From Minisyncoccota bacterium (GTDB lineage Bacteria; Patescibacteriota; Minisyncoccia; UBA6257; HR35): a stretch of DNA of 15,084 bases. The notes beneath the pieces are model-generated. The model ran no database searches. It was given only the letters and a program-made list of their open reading frames with translations, and had not been told where the DNA came from. The stretch lies in NCBI GenBank assembly GCA_938048445.1, contig CALIVE010000043.1, forward strand, positions 1 to 15,084, given 5' to 3'. A program made the translations under genes and the position numbers. Shown here piece after piece: positions 14,040 to 15,084 of the stretch; within the stretch, counting starts at the first letter, position 1, and every line of letters begins with the position of its first letter.

Positions 14040-14591
14040 ATGATAATTGAATTCATTGTACTTTCAAATATTCCAGAATTAAGCTTTTTGAATGCATTTA
14101 TTTTAATTAATATATTTTTATGGATATGGATTTTAATAGAACATTGGAAATATTTAAAAGGAGAACTTTTATTTTTTTTTATTTGGTGTCTTATTCTTCC
14201 TCTTCCTGCTTTTGGAGGAATACTAGTGTCAACTCTTGTAATATTAGATATATTACTTCCAATTGGAGGATTTTATTCAAAGATAAAAGAAGCAAAAAAA
14301 GAATTTGAAAAACAAGAAAAACTTAAAAATCAAAACAAAATTGTTCAAAATAATCAGCAAGTTTCTAAACCAATAACAGAAGATAAACCTATTAAATCTT
14401 TTGAAACAAATAAAAAAGAAAATTCTCAGCAGATTAGTCAAAACATTGAAAACAAAAAAGAAGATAATAAAAAAGAGAAAAGACCAAAGGAAATAAATGA
14501 TGAAGATTTAATCTTAAAAATTTCAATCGGTATATTATCTTTTGTTATTTTTTGTGCTTTTGTTTTTTATTTAATTTCTGTTTTTAAATAA
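14040..14591 (+). CDS. Membrane protein with long polar linker, moron-like
   Basis: 183 residues. Hydrophobic segments lie at about 16-34, 42-56 and 60-78. A polar N/Q/K/E-rich linker spans about 80-155, and a final hydrophobic helix about 158-181 ends at the basic C-terminus (VFK). The linker should lie on one membrane side between two anchors. AGAAGGT upstream of the ATG and the tandem promoter fix the start. The first 80 residues resemble the 99-residue protein at 1800: FILI at residues 20-23 in both, and YLKGELLFFFIWCLILPLP aligning without gaps to YMKGTLTLFYLISLVVPLG. The gene separates the tail/baseplate candidate from the tape-measure candidate and has its own transcription signals, so it looks like a moron. 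Envelope-level exclusion of other phages is possible; no specific function is shown. Confidence 0.8.
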   Translation: MIIEFIVLSNIPELSFLNAFILINIFLWIWILIEHWKYLKGELLFFFIWCLILPLPAFGGILVSTLVILDILLPIGGFYSKIKEAKKEFEKQEKLKNQNKIVQNNQQVSKPITEDKPIKSFETNKKENSQQISQNIENKKEDNKKEKRPKEINDEDLILKISIGILSFVIFCAFVFYLISVFK

Positions 14592-14609
14592 ACATAATAA
14601 AACAATCTT

Positions 14610-14629
14610 TTATTTTAATCATAAAATAA
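14610..14629 (+). repeat. Inverted repeat abutting the 14631 start
   Basis: TTATTTTA (14610-14617) and TAAAATAA (14622-14629) are perfect complements around an ATCA loop. The stem ends one base before the ATG at 14631. It could hide the start codon in RNA or bind a protein as DNA. No ribosome-binding site is visible for that start. Confidence 0.35.
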
Positions 14630-14630
14630 T

Positions 14631-15084
14631 ATGCCTCAAAGTGGTCGTTTTGAACCAGCTGAATTAAAAGATTTTCAATACGCTGTAGATAAATTTACTA
14701 AAACGCTTGAAAAATTAGAAGACCTTTTAAAGAGGAAGACTTTTGTTTTAGGTGAAGAAACAAAGGCTGAAATAGAAAAGAAAGTGATAATAGAAGCAGT
14801 TATTAATGAGCTTAAAGAGTTTCAATTTCAAATTTATTTTACAAGTGAGCTTTTAAAAGAACTTGGTGTAGTTAATGATGATGTTTTTAGAAAAATGAAA
14901 GAAGTGATTGAAAATGCGGTAAATACAATGAAATCATTTATAGAAGAAAAACAAAAAGAGATAAAAACAATTGAACATTTAAAAAGAGAAGTTGGAGATT
15001 TTATATCTCAAATAAAAAAACAAAAAGTTGAATATGGTGATGTTATTAGACAAAATATTCCTTCAACAAAAGAATTAACAGAAA
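14631..15084 (+). CDS. Helical protein, probable tape measure N-terminus (3' end outside window)
   Basis: An open frame of 151 complete codons runs from the ATG at 14631 to the window edge without a stop. It begins MPQSGRFEPAELKDFQYAVD and continues as uninterrupted charged helix, with heptad-like stretches such as FIEEKQKEIKTIEHLKREVG. A long coiled-coil protein that follows tail tube and chaperone genes is most often the tape measure protein, which sets tail length and sits inside the tube. Only the N-terminus is visible, so length and domain content cannot be checked. No ribosome-binding site precedes the ATG; the next ATG in frame lies far inside, so this start is likely but not certain. 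Confidence 0.7.
   Translation, partial: MPQSGRFEPAELKDFQYAVDKFTKTLEKLEDLLKRKTFVLGEETKAEIEKKVIIEAVINELKEFQFQIYFTSELLKELGVVNDDVFRKMKEVIENAVNTMKSFIEEKQKEIKTIEHLKREVGDFISQIKKQKVEYGDVIRQNIPSTKELTE

Noticed and set aside
1..15084. CRISPR arrays, tRNAs, rRNAs, insertion sequences, attachment sites
   Set aside because: I looked for regularly spaced direct repeats, cloverleaf-like CCA-ended segments, transposase motifs and long terminal repeats and saw none.

Overview
The window is a very AT-rich stretch (roughly 30% G+C by eye) with every credible gene on the + strand. It reads as the head-to-tail structural operon of a contractile-tailed (myovirus-type) phage or prophage. The best-supported landmarks are an HK97-type major capsid protein (6397-7335), a contractile tail sheath (9423-11270) and a tail tube (11344-11850). 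I see no integrase, replication gene, tRNA, rRNA, CRISPR array or insertion sequence. Lys/Glu/Ile-rich proteins and AGA/AGG-dominated arginine codons would fit a thermophilic host, but that is inference. The one host clue is a secreted-type protein (1088-1747) whose C-terminus resembles a type IX secretion sorting domain. That points loosely to a host in the FCB/Bacteroidota or WOR-3 neighbourhood.

Layout. 1-1062: 3' part of an alpha-helical repeat protein. 1088-2099: an accessory island with a signal-peptide protein and a small membrane protein that has its own sigma70-type promoter. 2071-4236: small head-region proteins, including a fusion of a LigD-phosphoesterase-like domain with a HAD phosphatase. 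4283-7335: head shell module (acidic scaffold-like protein, probable decoration protein, major capsid protein). 7407-9376: head completion, neck and tail terminator candidates. 9423-13961: sheath, tube, two candidate tail assembly chaperones and a tail/baseplate candidate. 14040-14591: a second promoter-driven membrane protein. 14631-end: start of a helical protein, probably the tape measure. No stretch longer than about 105 bases lacks a gene.

How it fits together. The scaffold, decoration protein and capsid protein would build the prohead. The 7407, 7922 and 8771 products would close and connect it to the tail. Sheath and tube form the contractile tail on a core measured by the 14631 product, with the 11901/12437 pair as chaperones. 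Two insertions look like 'morons', meaning extra genes with their own promoters inside a late operon. Their membrane proteins share a colinear motif, and their promoters and ribosome-binding sites match, so they look like one family inserted twice.

The strongest unexpected signal is compositional. By eye I find no GATC, no CATG and no TCGA in 15 kb, where a few tens of GATC and of CATG would be expected. Asp codons are GAC whenever the next codon starts with C, and His codons are CAC whenever the next starts with G. This suggests strong selection against restriction sites.
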